In this document: piece by piece, positions 35,831 to 46,503 of the stretch
Position numbering within the stretch: position 1 is the first letter of the stretch
Layout of the letters: every line of letters starts with the position of its first letter
Origin: Branchiostoma lanceolatum
Taxonomy: Eukaryota > Chordata > Leptocardii > Amphioxiformes > Branchiostomatidae
Direction: 5' to 3'
Assembly: GCF_035083965.1 (NCBI RefSeq)
Contig: NC_089726.1
Location: 11,351,501-11,415,500 of the forward strand
Length of the DNA stretch: 64,000 bases
Program-made: the position numbers and the translations under genes
The notes under the pieces: model-generated
The model's input: only the letters and a program-made list of their open reading frames with translations
The model's database searches: none
Told to the model about the DNA's origin: nothing

Positions 35831-36294
35831 GATTTGTGACGGGGGCTTTAACACATCCAAATTTACCTGCTCAAATGGAGCTAAATGGTGTGCAGTAAAG
35901 TGCACACTGTGTAGGATAGTATGGTATGATACAATACAGTATGGTATGTGCACGTAGGCAGGTAGGCAGGCAGGTATGGTATGTCGACACCAACATTGAG
36001 CAATAAGCATACTCTACATTTTGTAGAAGAGTTGTAATACTGTAATCAACAGAATATAGACCACACGGAAAGGACCGTGTGTCTCCTGACAAGTGCATGT
36101 ACAGCTTTCTAAGGGCATCTCGTTCTTATGTGCATAGCTACGTTTCAATTTCTATGTGATAAAGTATATAATAGACAGCAAGAAAACTTTAACCATGATA
36201 ATTGGTCCTAATACTATATATATTGTACTTCATGAGAACACCCGGCATTTACTTCATTTACAACAATCTAAACGCGATGTTTGTGTAGAACATT

Positions 36295-36656
36295 CTAGGC
36301 TTTAGGTTCCACCACTGTTCGCTTTTTCTTATACAACAGGTAGCCTGCCACAGCGCCGCCTACTCCTACAACAGCCAGAGTCCCGACCACGCCGCCCGCA
36401 ACCGCCCCTCCTGATGCCCCGCCCGTGTTGGCCGCTGCTGACCCACCCTCTCCCATCCGCTGCGTGGCGCTCGTAAGTGGCGGACTGGTGGAATTGTCGC
36501 GCTCAGTGGTGACGTCTACTGTACCTGATGTCGCCCGTGATATTGACGTTGTCTGCATCGGTAGTGCTGCAGTGGTGGCGGTCGTGGCTGCCGCCATGGT
36601 GGTCGTGGCTGCTGGCGTGGGGGTGGTTGTAGGAACCGAAGATGTGGTGGTTTCAG
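36295..36656 (-). CDS. Last exon of the minus lectin gene: Thr-rich stalk, TM helix, cytoplasmic tail
   Basis: Begins after TTTCAG at 36657 in phase 1. It encodes TTTSSVPTTTPTPAATTT and a further Thr/Ser/Ala-rich, mucin-like stretch, then GGSAAANTGGASGGAVAGG, a TM segment (VVGTLAVVGVGGAVAGYLLY) and the tail KKKRTVVEPKA before TAG (36295-36297). The last exon of the plus-strand paralog (53219-53586) has the same layout, including GGSAAAN.GG and YKKK. Confidence 0.85.
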
Positions 36657-39600
36657 CTGAAATGTGCACAACGGCTCCAGAGTTTAGAACTAGAAGACGC
36701 CCTCAATCGAGAATCTCACTGAACTGCGCCTTATTGCGCCAAGTGCCACCTGAAAGTGCGATTTTTTAAAGACTCCAAAAAAACTGTCTTTTTTCTCCGA
36801 CTTACCTATGAAGACGTATCCATGGAACTTGAGGTCCTTCACCCATGGCTGCCAGCCCTCATACGTCTTCGTACAGGTGAATCTCCAGTAGCGACCGGAC
36901 CCCGAGAAGCCGCTGAAGACCTGCGGTATCGAGTGAGAAACCCCGACGTCGCCGTTGGAGTAGACCGTGTCCCACTGGTAGGGCTCGGCGGAGGGGGAGG
37001 CGTCGAGACGGAAGGCCTCCACGTCGTGGATCAGGTCTCCGTAGTTGATGATGCGGACATGCTGAATAGTGTGGGGCACCTGAACAGGAAATACAGTAGG
37101 GAATAAAACACCTTACTTCACGGTAATTTCTAAGCAGACGTAGAAAGGCAACTCGTAACATTTCTCAAACTCCCAGTTTCGCGGAGTAGCCGGCCTCCGG
37201 AGCCGGAGAACCTTTAGCTTGGGAAACATTACGATACATCTGTTTGAGATTGATTTAACAGCATCTTAGCAGTTATAGTTAGCCTCCGTTGCAGACTCCT
37301 TCCGGCTGTTTTCATTTGCTAAGTTCCAGTTTTACTATAATTACATTTTTTGCCAGAAATTAGAAAAAAAGATTAATAGTATAAAACAATAACTTGAAAA
37401 AACAGCCGGGAGGAGTCTGCATCGGAGGCTAAGTTATAGTAGCATATTCAGCCCTCACCTGTGGGTAGAGTAGTCGTCTCCGAACTACATAACACCAGTG
37501 TAACTTAACTACAAATATAGCCAAACTACAACAAGACTTTTGGTAAGAGTTGTTGCTGTCATATATGAACGGAATCGAGTACCTGAAAGTCCATAATGAT
37601 GTACCAGTTGTTGAAGTATTGATCCTGCCCTCCTGCGTTCCAAATGGTGTGCCTGAACGTGTCCACCACAGCTGACCCAGGGTCAGTCCCTATCCACTCC
37701 AGCACCCAATAATTCCGCACGTCAATCCAGTCACCCTCGCCTGAGGAAGAACGGAGCAGGTACAAGGACATGTAGCGTTTACACGTACTATTTGGTACCG
37801 GAGAGCAATGCTGTCTCCAGCTTTAGATGTTTTTCCCTCCCATTGTTTGGGAGCACATGTTTTATTGTTAAATCTGCCATTTCAAGCTTACGAAATTTCA
37901 TGTTATGAAATTCAGACTTCTTGGACAGACGGGGTGAAAGTTTTAGTATTAATCCCAACAAGCACATTTCTGTCCCTGGACAGCCCTGCCACCCGGAGAG
38001 TCAGTGGAACTGTACTAGGCTGCTCTCAGTCTGACTTTAACTGTGCTATTAAAGCTGATCCCGGTGTGCCTTACATGGATCACAAGACGACGCTCGAAAG
38101 TTCATAGCTTTATCAACACTGTTGCGAGGGAAGCACACCATCTTAGGGCCCTGTCACACTTGTGCATATATTCAAGTGCGCGTGCGAGTTGCGCATTAAC
38201 ATTTTTTTTTGGTTTAAGTAAGGTTTGCCGAGAAAAAGTTGTTTTCTACTTTGACTCACCGTTGTGCAGCCTAGTGATCGAACCTAAGAAATCATTTATT
38301 CGGCTGCAAACTTAACCTGAACCAAAATCATATTGACACGCAACTCATGCGGACTCATATATACGCACAAGTGTGACAGGGGCTTTACGCCATGTTATTT
38401 TCAGGCAGTCCTTGTTGGCAGCGAACTCTGGACGTACGTCGACGTGTGAGTCTATGAGCCAAATTATGAATTCAGCAATAACTATTAGTCAAAATAACCA
38501 AGGGAAAAGTGACAGAAGGATCCGTGATTTAACGTTATATGCTTGTTTACAAGACCCTGTCTTGTTTGTTTGAACCTTTGTTTATTCATAGAAGCTCAAA
38601 TCGGCATGCATGCCGCTTTTCATTGAGGTCATGAGGGAAGATGTAAGGGTCGGAGTCTCACTTGTATTGTTGTACTAATCACGTGTCCTCACCTTCTATC
38701 TGACAGAGTGCCTCATCACTGTTGTCCATACAGTCGTCAAAGTCATCACAGACCCAGTCGTCGATGATGCAGCACCCGCCGGGGACGGGGCACGGACACG
38801 TGAACTCTGTGACTGGACAGCCTGCAGCAGCAGCTGAGAAAAACACGTTTGCAATAGAACCGGTTAAGATTGCGCGGGTCTAAACATCGGCAAAGTGTGA
38901 ACATTCAAACACCACTAATTACCAGATTCATTGGTGGCAAAAATACCTACATTTTCCGGCTTTTCTCTTTAGCTTACCTAAATATCATTATCAAACCCGC
39001 CACCCCGCTGTAGGAAACCAATCTGCACATTAAAGACCATTAAACTTTTCACATCTCAATAGTAACGGAAATTAAACGTAAGATCACAGGTATGGATTAC
39101 TTAGGACCAACAGACTAACTTAAGAGATAAAGGGGGATTACTTTACCTTCAGTGACAGAGCAGACATAATCCGTGCCTGTAGGGATGGTTGTAGAATAGA
39201 TAAAAGTAATATGTCATACGATTTGAAGAAAAGGTACATGATTTACATGAAATGTTCATCTGCCGTGCTAGCTGAAGTGCGAATTGGAACCAGTCATTAC
39301 TGATTGTCCAGAGGTAGGTAATAGACGGTCCCAGAAACGTCGGCTGCTAGAAAACTACTAGTACAACACTTGGTTGAGTACAAAACGTTGATATGCAGCA
39401 TGTGGGCACGATGGTAAGACATTTCAAGTGGACAGTACAAACATCAGGAGCAACGCTTTGGGGTGAAATAATCATATCATGTACTAGTAATCTACATATG
39501 CTAGAAACATGTTGCTTTCTAGCTTATTTCTGAGTTGTAATTCTCCTGACTTAATCGCATAAAACAGTCCTTACCAGTCTGACACACGTAGTGCAGCGCC

Positions 39601-42600
39601 GTGTCGGGACCAGCCTGTCCCCCGAATCCCCACTGGTACCCGTCTGTGGAGTCCATGAAGCCGCAGCACGAGCCCTCCCCGGGGTGGTCGGGCTTGAAGT
39701 TCTGGTACTCACATACCCCCATTCTGGTGAGTTAAGGTCACATCTTTTCACTACCATGTTGTGTGTGTAAGACTAAACGTTCTATCAACAAGTTACCGTT
39801 AAGGATTTGTGCAGGACGATCAGTCCGATACTGAGTAACAGATTTTACACTGATATATTTCGTAGCCCTTTGATAATATTGTAATACTGTGAATGCGATG
39901 TGACAGTGGTACTAAAGCTGGGTAGTGATGACCTGATGTCTTACGGTTGGCCGTCCGAGAAGTCGATCTCTTCAACCCCTATAACAGGGTCTGCATGGGG
40001 GGGTCCTGGCAACGCTTAACGGTAAATTCAGACCAGCCGATAACGCTTAACGGTAAATTCAGGCCGGCCGATAACGCTTAACGGTAAATTCAGCATTTTT
40101 AGAACATGAGATTCCCCTGAAGACGACGGTTTTTTGCCACTAGTCGTCCTGATCTTGTGGCAGGAGACCTATTACGCTATGTCATTCTCGCACGCCTGCT
40201 CCGAACGCTTTAAATTCGGCGGCGACAGGAAATTTCATGATCACAATGCCGAGCGCCGAAGGCGCGACGAAAATTTTGAAATCTTGACCCTCTGAAACGC
40301 TATTTCCTGCATTCTGAGGGCGGGGGGGGGGATTTTCCTGAAGAGTAAGCTAAATTTTATGACATCTATGTTTGAAAAAAAAGAAAAAATACAGAAGAGT
40401 TTCAGCTTGATTTTTGAGGGGCGTCACGCCCTCCAGACCTCGCCGGAGCTGCGACATGCTCCCGGGGAAAATTCTTGACACCGCTATTTCTTGCATTTCG
40501 ATGGGCAAATATTACTGGTAATTTAAGTTAAGTTTAACGATGTCTCTGTTTGTGAAAAAAAAAACGAGTTTCAGCTTGAGTTTGGGGGCCGACGCCCTTC
40601 TGACAATATTTTTCGACGGAGGCCTGGCATGCATCCGGGGAAAATTTTAAAACCTTGAACCGCGAAACACTTAATTTCCTGAATTTTGAGGAGAAAACTT
40701 TGCGGGTAGAGTGAAAAATAGAAGTGTTTCGGCTTGAAATTTAGTGGGGGCGCCCTACCGACGTATTTTTGCCGGAGCCGTGTGCTCCCTGGAGAAAATT
40801 TTGAAATCTTGACCCACTGAAATGCTTTTTCCTGCGTAACGAGGAATTACTCAATAACGCTTAACGTTGAATTCAGGATGACAAATAACGCTTAACGAGG
40901 AATTAAAACGACCAGTAACGCTTCACGATTAATATACCGATAACGATTAACGGTAAATTCAGGCGGCCGGTAACGATTAACGGTGAATTAAAATCGCTCG
41001 TAACGCTTCACGAAAAAGGGCATGCAGACCCTCCTATAAACGCCCCCTGGTTCTTGACGATGCCGATCCAGTGGTCGGAGTTGGGGTTGACCAGCATGGC
41101 CATCCCCGCTATGAACTGGTGGGTCCTCTCGTCGTACGGAGCGGCCAGCCTGCCGCCCTGGGACGCACAGTCCGCCTCTGCGTCCGCGAAGGTGGCGACT
41201 GTCGCCGACACCTTGTAGCAGAGATCCCCGGGGCCTACCGTCCAGCCGGACGCACAGGGGGAGTTGTTTTCTGTTGCTGCGTAAGAAAAATGTAAGTTAA
41301 AGGTGAAGCGGTCGAACCTCAGACGAAGCATGACACTTTTTCGTTAGCTAGGAGTAGTAGCGCAAGGCGTCTTCAAAAAGTACACAGGGTCATCCCTACT
41401 CTTCTCGAAAAGCCGGTGTTCTTATACGTGCAGAGGTTTGGCGGTTGAGGCTTACGCCTGAAGCTCACTCATACAAACCTACGATATTCAAACATGGTGG
41501 GTGAGTGGTATCTCGCCCTAGCAGCGGGAACAAGTACTTCAAAGGCCAAAACAAGAAAAGCTAACGTTTACTTGTGGTCAAACGAAGCAAATCGATGTCA
41601 CTTACCCGTGCCACATGACCCGTCTGAGGTACCAGTGACGTCACCTGTGAATGTAAGATATCACGAACAATGGCGTGAGACCTACGTCGATGAAGGTTAG
41701 ACATCCACATATAATACGATACACAAGACAATAACAGTTACTCAAGCAACTGACTAGATTTCTGAAACGGTCAGACATGTCAAGTAGTGGATGCTATCTG
41801 AAACGTCTGACCGTTTCCAAAATCTATTCAATTGCTTGAGTGACTGTTACTTTGCGGCGTAAGACCTACCATTTACATCATGTCAGTTTGTCACAACAGT
41901 CTGTTTAGCGTTACAAAATGAAACACACTTTCTGTGTTTAAAAACACTTCCAGTCCTACCAGATTGACAGATGTAGCTTCCCAAACTTATGCAGCTGGAG
42001 TCCTCCCACGCCCAGCCTGTAGCGCCGGCCATTATAGCGCACTGTTCCCCGTCAGCCGCGTCACTGGAGCTCGCCTCGCCATTGGACGCCGGGCCCCAGT
42101 TCGTCCAATCACAATCACTTATCCTAGGTTCAAGTTCAAAAAGGATGACTGCTATCATAACGATATTCCGGAGTATCGTGACTATGTTGTGAAGGACTGC
42201 ATAGTAAGGAGACAATTTACCCAAACCACAAGAGCTCCTTAAAGGCGAATCAGCCATCTATTCCTTTTCAGGAAATTAACCTGTTTTTCGCTAGCAGTCA
42301 CTGAATGGCTTTGAATATCACATCAGATGCTGTTTCAAGAGATTATTTGAGAGTCATTATGTCTTTAAAAAAACGCGTACGGCAGATTCATCTAACCGAG
42401 CAATGTACGTCTCACATGTTCCGGGGTTCATAATGTCAAGTACGCACGTCACCCCGACAAGGATCAAGCATTGTATGATTGGTACTTGCCTAGCGCCTAC
42501 CTGCTCCGTTAGGAAATTTTTATTGTAGAAGTTTAAGGTCACACATTGGTTGTAAGAAATGCACCACCTTACCTTGTACCATCCATGAAGAGCCAACCAC

Positions 42601-43116
42601 CAGCGTTGATGTTGTGAATCATGCTCATCCAGTAGTCGTCCTCAGGGTGCCCGATCATCATCCCGTGCACCAAGGCCTGGATACCGAACGTCTTCGGCTG
42701 CACAACGGCTGCGTCAGAGTCACCGCAGTAGCCCTGTGTACAAATACAGGTTCGATCCATGTAACTTTAACCTACACGTTAATGCCTTGAAGGGAAATCT
42801 GGGAGTACATGGAAAGTAGATTTTACCCCACATGTCTCAGCCACAAACATGTTGTCATTGAAGTTACATTGAACGGTCAGCTGAAGTGCAAATCACGGTA
42901 GAGAAAAAGGAACAAGCTGTAGTGGTTTGTATTTTCGACTTTAGCATGACTTTTGTTATGGCTTAAGACTAGTCGTCGACAATGTAACACCTTCCTTCTG
43001 AACAAAGCTCTTTTCCCCTACCTGTGCTGACCCCATCATCACAGGGTCTGCCGCGAAGAGTTTGAAGCACGCGCCGCGGTACTCTGTCCATCCGCTCTCG
43101 CATGCCTGCGTGTCGC
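36295..43116 (-). CDS. C-type lectin / LDL-receptor-A / discoidin-like membrane protein gene, interrupted by a transposon
   Basis: Predicted exons in transcript order: 43022-43116, 42573-42733, 41960-42123, 41606-41644, 41033-41276 joined to 39945-39985 across a transposon, 39575-39723, 39147-39176, 38693-38833, 37583-37740, 36806-37079, 36295-36656. All have AG/GT borders and their phases chain without conflict. Domains in order: CTLD1, a small linker, CTLD2, a Cys-containing 30-bp exon, LDL-A, a discoidin/F5-8C-like beta-sandwich, a Thr-rich stalk, a TM helix and a short basic tail. This is probably a cell-surface receptor binding sugars or other ligands. A signal-peptide exon was not identified. 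The plus-strand gene starting at 46028 is its head-to-head paralog. Because of the insertion in CTLD2 this copy, on this haplotype, may be non-functional unless the element is spliced around. Confidence 0.8.
36806..37740 (-). CDS. Discoidin/F5-8C-like domain exons of the minus lectin gene
   Basis: Two exons, 37583-37740 and 36806-37079. The first reads GDWIDVRNYWVLEWIGTDPG and NAGGQDQYFNNWYIIMDF; the second reads HVRIINYGDLIHDVEAFRLD, then FSGSGRYWRFTCTKTYEGW and WVKDLKFHGY. The order (buried Trp strand, NYGD..HDV..F.L, a late RYWR and a final L.FHG strand) is that of galactose-binding-fold domains of the discoidin type, which bind glycans or lipids. The plus-strand paralog has no equivalent between its LDL-A and stalk exons, so the domain was gained here or lost there. 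Confidence 0.7.
37279..37432. mobile_element. hAT-like MITE in an intron of the minus lectin gene
   Basis: Inverted ends TTAGCCTCCGTTGCAGACTC and, at the right, the complement of TTAGCCTCCGATGCAGACTC, about 35 bases each, with GTTATAG directly repeated outside (37272-37278 and 37433-37439; possibly an 8-bp duplication if a T is counted). Non-coding. Confidence 0.7.
38146..38384. mobile_element. Harbinger-like MITE, copy 1
   Basis: Inverted ends GGGCCCTGTCACACTTGTGC and, inverted, AGCCCCTGTCACACTTGTGC, flanked by TTA on both sides (38143-38145 and 38385-38387). A TTA/TAA 3-bp duplication fits PIF/Harbinger. Copies with the same internal sequence lie at 46624-46861 and about 55005-55226. Confidence 0.75.
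38693..38833 (-). CDS. LDL-receptor class A exon of the minus lectin gene
   Basis: Encodes CPVTEFTCPCPVPGGCCI, then DDWVCDDFDDCMDNSDE and a last Cys. Six-Cys LDL-A spacing with the calcium-binding CDDFDDC.D.SDE motif is clear. An added CC pair in the first half is also present in the paralogous exon 52666-52788. Phase 1 on both sides, as is usual for mobile extracellular modules. Confidence 0.85.
39147..39176 (-). CDS. 30-bp linker exon of the minus lectin gene
   Basis: CTACAG before and GTAAAG after, phase 1-1, reading TDYVCSVTE. The plus-strand gene has a 24-bp counterpart at 51877-51900 (SLYTCER). Too short to detect alone; accepted because position, phase and the Tyr-x-Cys core agree in both paralogs. 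Confidence 0.65.
39575..41276 (-). CDS. Second C-type lectin domain of the minus gene, split by a hAT insertion
   Basis: Exon 41033-41276 encodes CASGWTVGPGDLCYKVSA, then [18 protein letters not shown] and [11 protein letters not shown], classic CTLD wording. At 41032 the exon runs into a transposon and a stop codon soon follows. The sequence left of the element (39945-39985) resumes the domain (DFSDGQ) and ends at a GTAAGA donor. The next exon, 39575-39723, completes the fold with MGVCEYQNFKP and ALHYVCQT. There is no EPN or QPD calcium/sugar motif in the long loop. Phase and length (277 bases without the element, against 265 in the paralog) show the insertion is the only lesion seen. Confidence 0.8.
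39986..41032. mobile_element. hAT-like non-autonomous element inserted in a CTLD exon
   Basis: 1,047 bp with inverted ends AGGGTCTGCATG (preceded by C on the left and by G in the inverted right end). CCTATAAC at 39978-39985 and CCTATAAA at 41033-41040 are a near-perfect 8-bp target duplication. Interior: tandem copies of AACGCTTAACGGTAAATTCA near both ends, and about four diverged units of roughly 200 bases with GGGGAAAATT and GAAA.GCTATTTCCTGC blocks. No transposase. The high identity of the duplication (7 of 8) suggests a fairly recent insertion. Confidence 0.8.
41606..41644 (-). CDS. 39-bp linker exon between the two CTLDs, minus gene
   Basis: TTCACAG before and GTAAGTG after, phase 1-1, reading GDVTGTSDGSCGT. 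The plus-strand gene has a same-length counterpart at 48811-48849 reading [13 protein letters not shown]. Conservation of length, phase and sequence supports it. Confidence 0.8.
41727..41857. repeat. Foldback repeat FB1, compact copy in a lectin intron
   Basis: AGTTACTCAAGCAACTGA and GAAACGGTCAGAC on the left, GTCTGACCGTTTC and CAATTGCTTGAGTGACTG on the right. A short version of the element at 15148-15403. Confidence 0.65.
41960..43116 (-). CDS. First C-type lectin domain exons of the minus gene
   Basis: Exons 43022-43116, 42573-42733 and 41960-42123. They read ACESGWTEYRGACFKLF, then GIQALVHGMMIGHPEDDYW and GGWLFMDGT, then DCDWTNWGPASNGEASSSD, WAWEDSSC and SYICQS. This is a CTLD with its N-terminal C..GW..Y...CFK start, W.(F)MDGT core and C-terminal W.D..C....YICQ, but no EPN/QPD motif. 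Upstream of 43116 the frame stays open through a hydrophobic run (VAVTLMTIVLLLLLF) to an ATG at 43213. I take that as the pyrimidine tract of an intron ending CTATCCAG, though a signal-anchor start cannot be excluded. Confidence 0.8.
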
Positions 43117-43393
43117 CTGGATAGGAACACAGTTTAGGAAAGAGTAATAATAGCAGAACGATGGTCATTAACGTCACTGCCACCACGTACTCAAAGTCAA
43201 AGAGAGCAAACAAATTGCAAAAAAATGTTTGAATAAATCAATTCTTTGATCGTAGTAAAAAAGAAGCTGTACTGGACCCACCTATAAAAGATGTTGCCTT
43301 AACAAACTTCGAAGAAACGATGAGAAACCCGACAACAATCTGCAACTGATGACGCCACATGTCTGGGTAATTTGGGTACAGTAATATTTTCAC

Positions 43394-43516
43394 CACCAGC
43401 CTTGACCTGTAAGCACACCCGCGACTGTCCCACCCGACCGAAGATCTGTCGTCTTTTGCCTGTCTTTGAGTTGAATTCGTTAAAAATCTCCATGCTGTTA
43501 ATGTTCTGGTTCATAG
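43394..43516 (-). CDS. Possible upstream exon of the minus lectin gene (weak)
   Basis: Bounded by GCTATGCAG and GTGAAAAT and phase-compatible with the exon starting at 43116. Reads NQNINSMEIFNEFNSKTGKR and QSRVCLQVKAGG. Not a signal peptide and not a recognised domain. Confidence 0.2.
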
Positions 43517-43699
43517 CTGCATAGCAACACAAAACAACGTTTAGATCTGATTGACAGGCTTACAAGATGTTCGAAAAGCCTGGTGACCTGGATGTCTTAT
43601 GTTTCACACCTAATTTTTCAGCGTCCTTTTGGTCTGTGCATATGCATAATGTTTTAGATGACCTAGATTCGAGTTCCCCATGTAAGTATCTGGAAGATG

Positions 43700-44052
43700 T
43701 ACCCACTACCAAGTACCTTAGCTCAGAAAATTTTATTAATCAGTTATCAACCAAGGATAGATGTTTTATAAAAATCGCCTTTTCCTAGAACTATAGTAGA
43801 ATGGAACTCGTTGCCATCAAATACTGCAGGAACGTCCTCTGTAGATAGCTTTAAAGAACGCTTGCAGTCAAATGTGGAAATAGTAGGTATGACAGGTCGT
43901 TTTCTGTGTAGTATAACCAGCTGCTGCCGGGCCGTGTGCCAGACGAAGTTAGTGTGTTACCCCTAGGACATTATGTCCTTTGTTACGCCGAAGGGCCGTT
44001 ATACCGGCTATATAGATACAGATACAGATACAGATACAGACACAGATACAGA
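43700..44052 (+). mobile_element. 3' remnant of a LINE, ending in GATACA repeats
   Basis: From about 43782, in one frame, FPRTIVEWNSLPSN, then SSVDSFKERLQSNVE, the standard C-terminal end of CR1/L2/Jockey-type reverse transcriptase ORFs, followed by a short 3' UTR and a tail of GATACA units at 44014-44052. The frame breaks upstream, so only the 3' end survives. It lies between the two divergent lectin genes. Confidence 0.7.
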
Positions 44053-46027
44053 CCGTTGCTGTGTGAGATAATGGCAAGGCGTTGCTAGGAGAAATTCCTG
44101 CGTTAGTAACGTAAACATGTTTCACAGAATCGCATCACACGACCTTAATTTTACCTTCGCTACAAAGGAAAAATAACTTGGTTGACCACCACACACGGTG
44201 TTAATGAAAAACAGCTAGTTAGTTTAGTTTGAATCACTGGTTATGGTCTGTTGTTTCGTCACCACGTATCTTTACCAGAGACTACACAGTTGGTTAATTG
44301 TTCAGCCCCCACAAACAGTGCTGTCATTTTCTAAAGCACAGCACGAAAAACATTGATAGACGAGTCTGCGAGCTCTAAACGACATTTTCGGCAGTGATGG
44401 CCTGGTGTTCTCTTGATCATCGCGCGATGTTTAGGGATCGGCCGATTTTTCGGGATCGGCCGATGTTCAACACTGAGCTCCGTTAGATACGATACTTGAT
44501 AGGTTAGATTTTCAGTCGAAACATACACGTGACCCTCTGTCGATTTTAGAATTGGGTGATCTTCTGGTGATCAACAAATACGACAGAAGCTCGTCGAATG
44601 TGTGACAGGGGATTAAAAGCAAGTAGAGACGACCTGTCAAGGGTTCGACAGCGCCTTAGACTCCATTCTAAGTAACTCGCCAAAGCCTGCACTTTGTGTG
44701 CTGTGTATGTTGAGCCAAACGTCATTTGCCCAACCGCTGTCGGGTCAGGCTGCCTACGACGTAGATTTGTCCGAGGCTCCTCAGGTCACTGGGAGTTCCA
44801 CAGTACTACAGAAGAGAACAATTGATCCCACTAACAAACTATGAACACAAAACAAGCGATGATTAAGCAAACTACCTCTGTCAATTCAATTGCCCGGTGT
44901 AAACTGTTTCATTAGTGGCACGACTTTACTTTATTACGTCTTTTGTCCCCAGGAAGTCCCGGATCAGTGCTTCATTACCGGTTCAATCCGCCCTAATAGT
45001 TGTTGACAAATGCAATCAGGACGTGTTGTTTGGCAGAATGCTGGTGTTGCTGTTGACTTCACTGTAGTTTTCTGTGGAGCGTGAGCAATCTCCAAGCAGA
45101 TGTTGGAAGGCAAAATTGTAACGTCCAAAGGAAGGCCGTTTAGGCCATTTTGGTTCGAAATGGATGACATTCTCTGGGAACCCCAAAACTGATGCGAGCG
45201 TGCCCATAACAGAAGTCTGACAAAAAAAGTTGCTTTCATTATGAAATCTACGTGGTCAGGAAGGTTGAACAAATGACTAAAGACACAGAGAATGGCATAC
45301 CGAATAACATCTTCTTCATTTTCATTATTTCACATCTTCTTCTTTGACTTTACATTCTACGACATTAGCATCGCTTTATTCTTTTGCAATTTACGGTATA
45401 TGTTTCTTCATTTTTCAGCCGCTTTGTTTGATTAACAGTAGGGTAGAATTTTTTTTGAAAGGGACGAAAAATGAGGCGCGCGCAGATGTCATCCATATAA
45501 TCGACTCAACATGACCTTATTAGGAAGGCAGTTTGTAGCAAAAACGGTGAGCTAGAAAAGCGTTACGTTTTTGCCTTTCAGCATCTGCTAAGGTTAGGTC
45601 TTGGATAAAGTCCGGTAGCATTATTGCCCCGTACTGTATCAACATACGAATCTGCGTCGAGAGATTTTTTTCCTGACGTAACATTTATTCTAGTCCAGTT
45701 CAAACGAAGTATTTGTACAGGACATTTACTGTGTCAGAATAGAACGGAGAGTCGTTTGACATCACTCACTCATTTACACGCACTATCCGGCGTACCCGGC
45801 GCAGCTGGGCGTTCCAAAGACGTCGTGGCCTGATTGGAGACCACCCGAGGCCACTACGCTGTGGGTTGATTGTTACCACCTTCAGAGAATACATTGATTC
45901 GATGGTCACAAACATCGTTATTGAGTCATTCTTTTTTGTTAATTAAGTTAATTAAACAGCACAAACAACCTGTGTTACCATGGAGCAACCTTAAAAACGC
46001 GTAGACAAGACGGAGAGTTGTCAAAAC
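44053..46027. other. Spacer between the head-to-head lectin genes
   Basis: Expected to hold the first exon of the minus gene and the promoters of both. I could not place a convincing minus-strand signal-peptide exon. A minus frame at about 45238 (MKATFFVRLLLWARS) is signal-like but has no matching donor in the needed phase that I trust. No TATA box or CpG-dense core stands out. Confidence 0.35.
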
Positions 46028-46503
46028 ATGGCGGACAAGGTCTTCAACAATATGCGCTGTTTGGTTGGTCTAATGGTTGTTTCAGTGAGCATTGGTGAGA
46101 CATTCATTTCTGTTCCATTGCGACTATTTTGTCTTTCCATTCAGATGGTCATGTTGCTGGAGAATTGTTTGAGTCCAGTGGATTCAGTAGATCCTATCCT
46201 CGCTGATGTGTTGACACTACAATCACATTCTGACGCGCGCGCGCGCGCGTGTGTGTCTGGGTATCCGTGTGTGTGTGTGTGCGTGCGTGCGTGTGTGTGT
46301 GTGAGTGTGTGTACGTGCGTGCGTGTGTGTGTGCGTGTTTGTGTCTATGTGTGTCTGGGTATCCGTGTGTGTCAGCTTTGTGTCACATTTGTCCTCCCTC
46401 TTCAGGGACGACACACGCACAGGGCTGTCAGGATGGGTGGACCGAGTACCGAAATGCCTGCTTCAAACTTTTCCCACAGACAGGGGCCATGAGTTCAGCA
46501 AAT
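46028..46503 (+). CDS. Signal-peptide exon and CTLD1 start, plus lectin gene
   Basis: Exon 1 (46028-46094) encodes [20 protein letters not shown] and two more residues, then G|GTGAGA. Exon 2 (46406-46503) follows a pyrimidine tract and TTCAG and reads [16 protein letters not shown], matching ACESGWTEYRGACFKLF in the paralog. The intron carries a GCGC/GTGT/GCGT microsatellite (46232-46375). Confidence 0.8.

Noticed and set aside
36425-37106. Plus-strand frames of 114-116 codons over the stalk and discoidin exons
   Set aside because: Antisense to exons with correct splice borders and domain motifs.
46028-46492. 154-codon continuous frame from the lectin start codon
   Set aside because: It reads through a GTGAGA donor into a GT/GC microsatellite; the spliced model matches the paralog.
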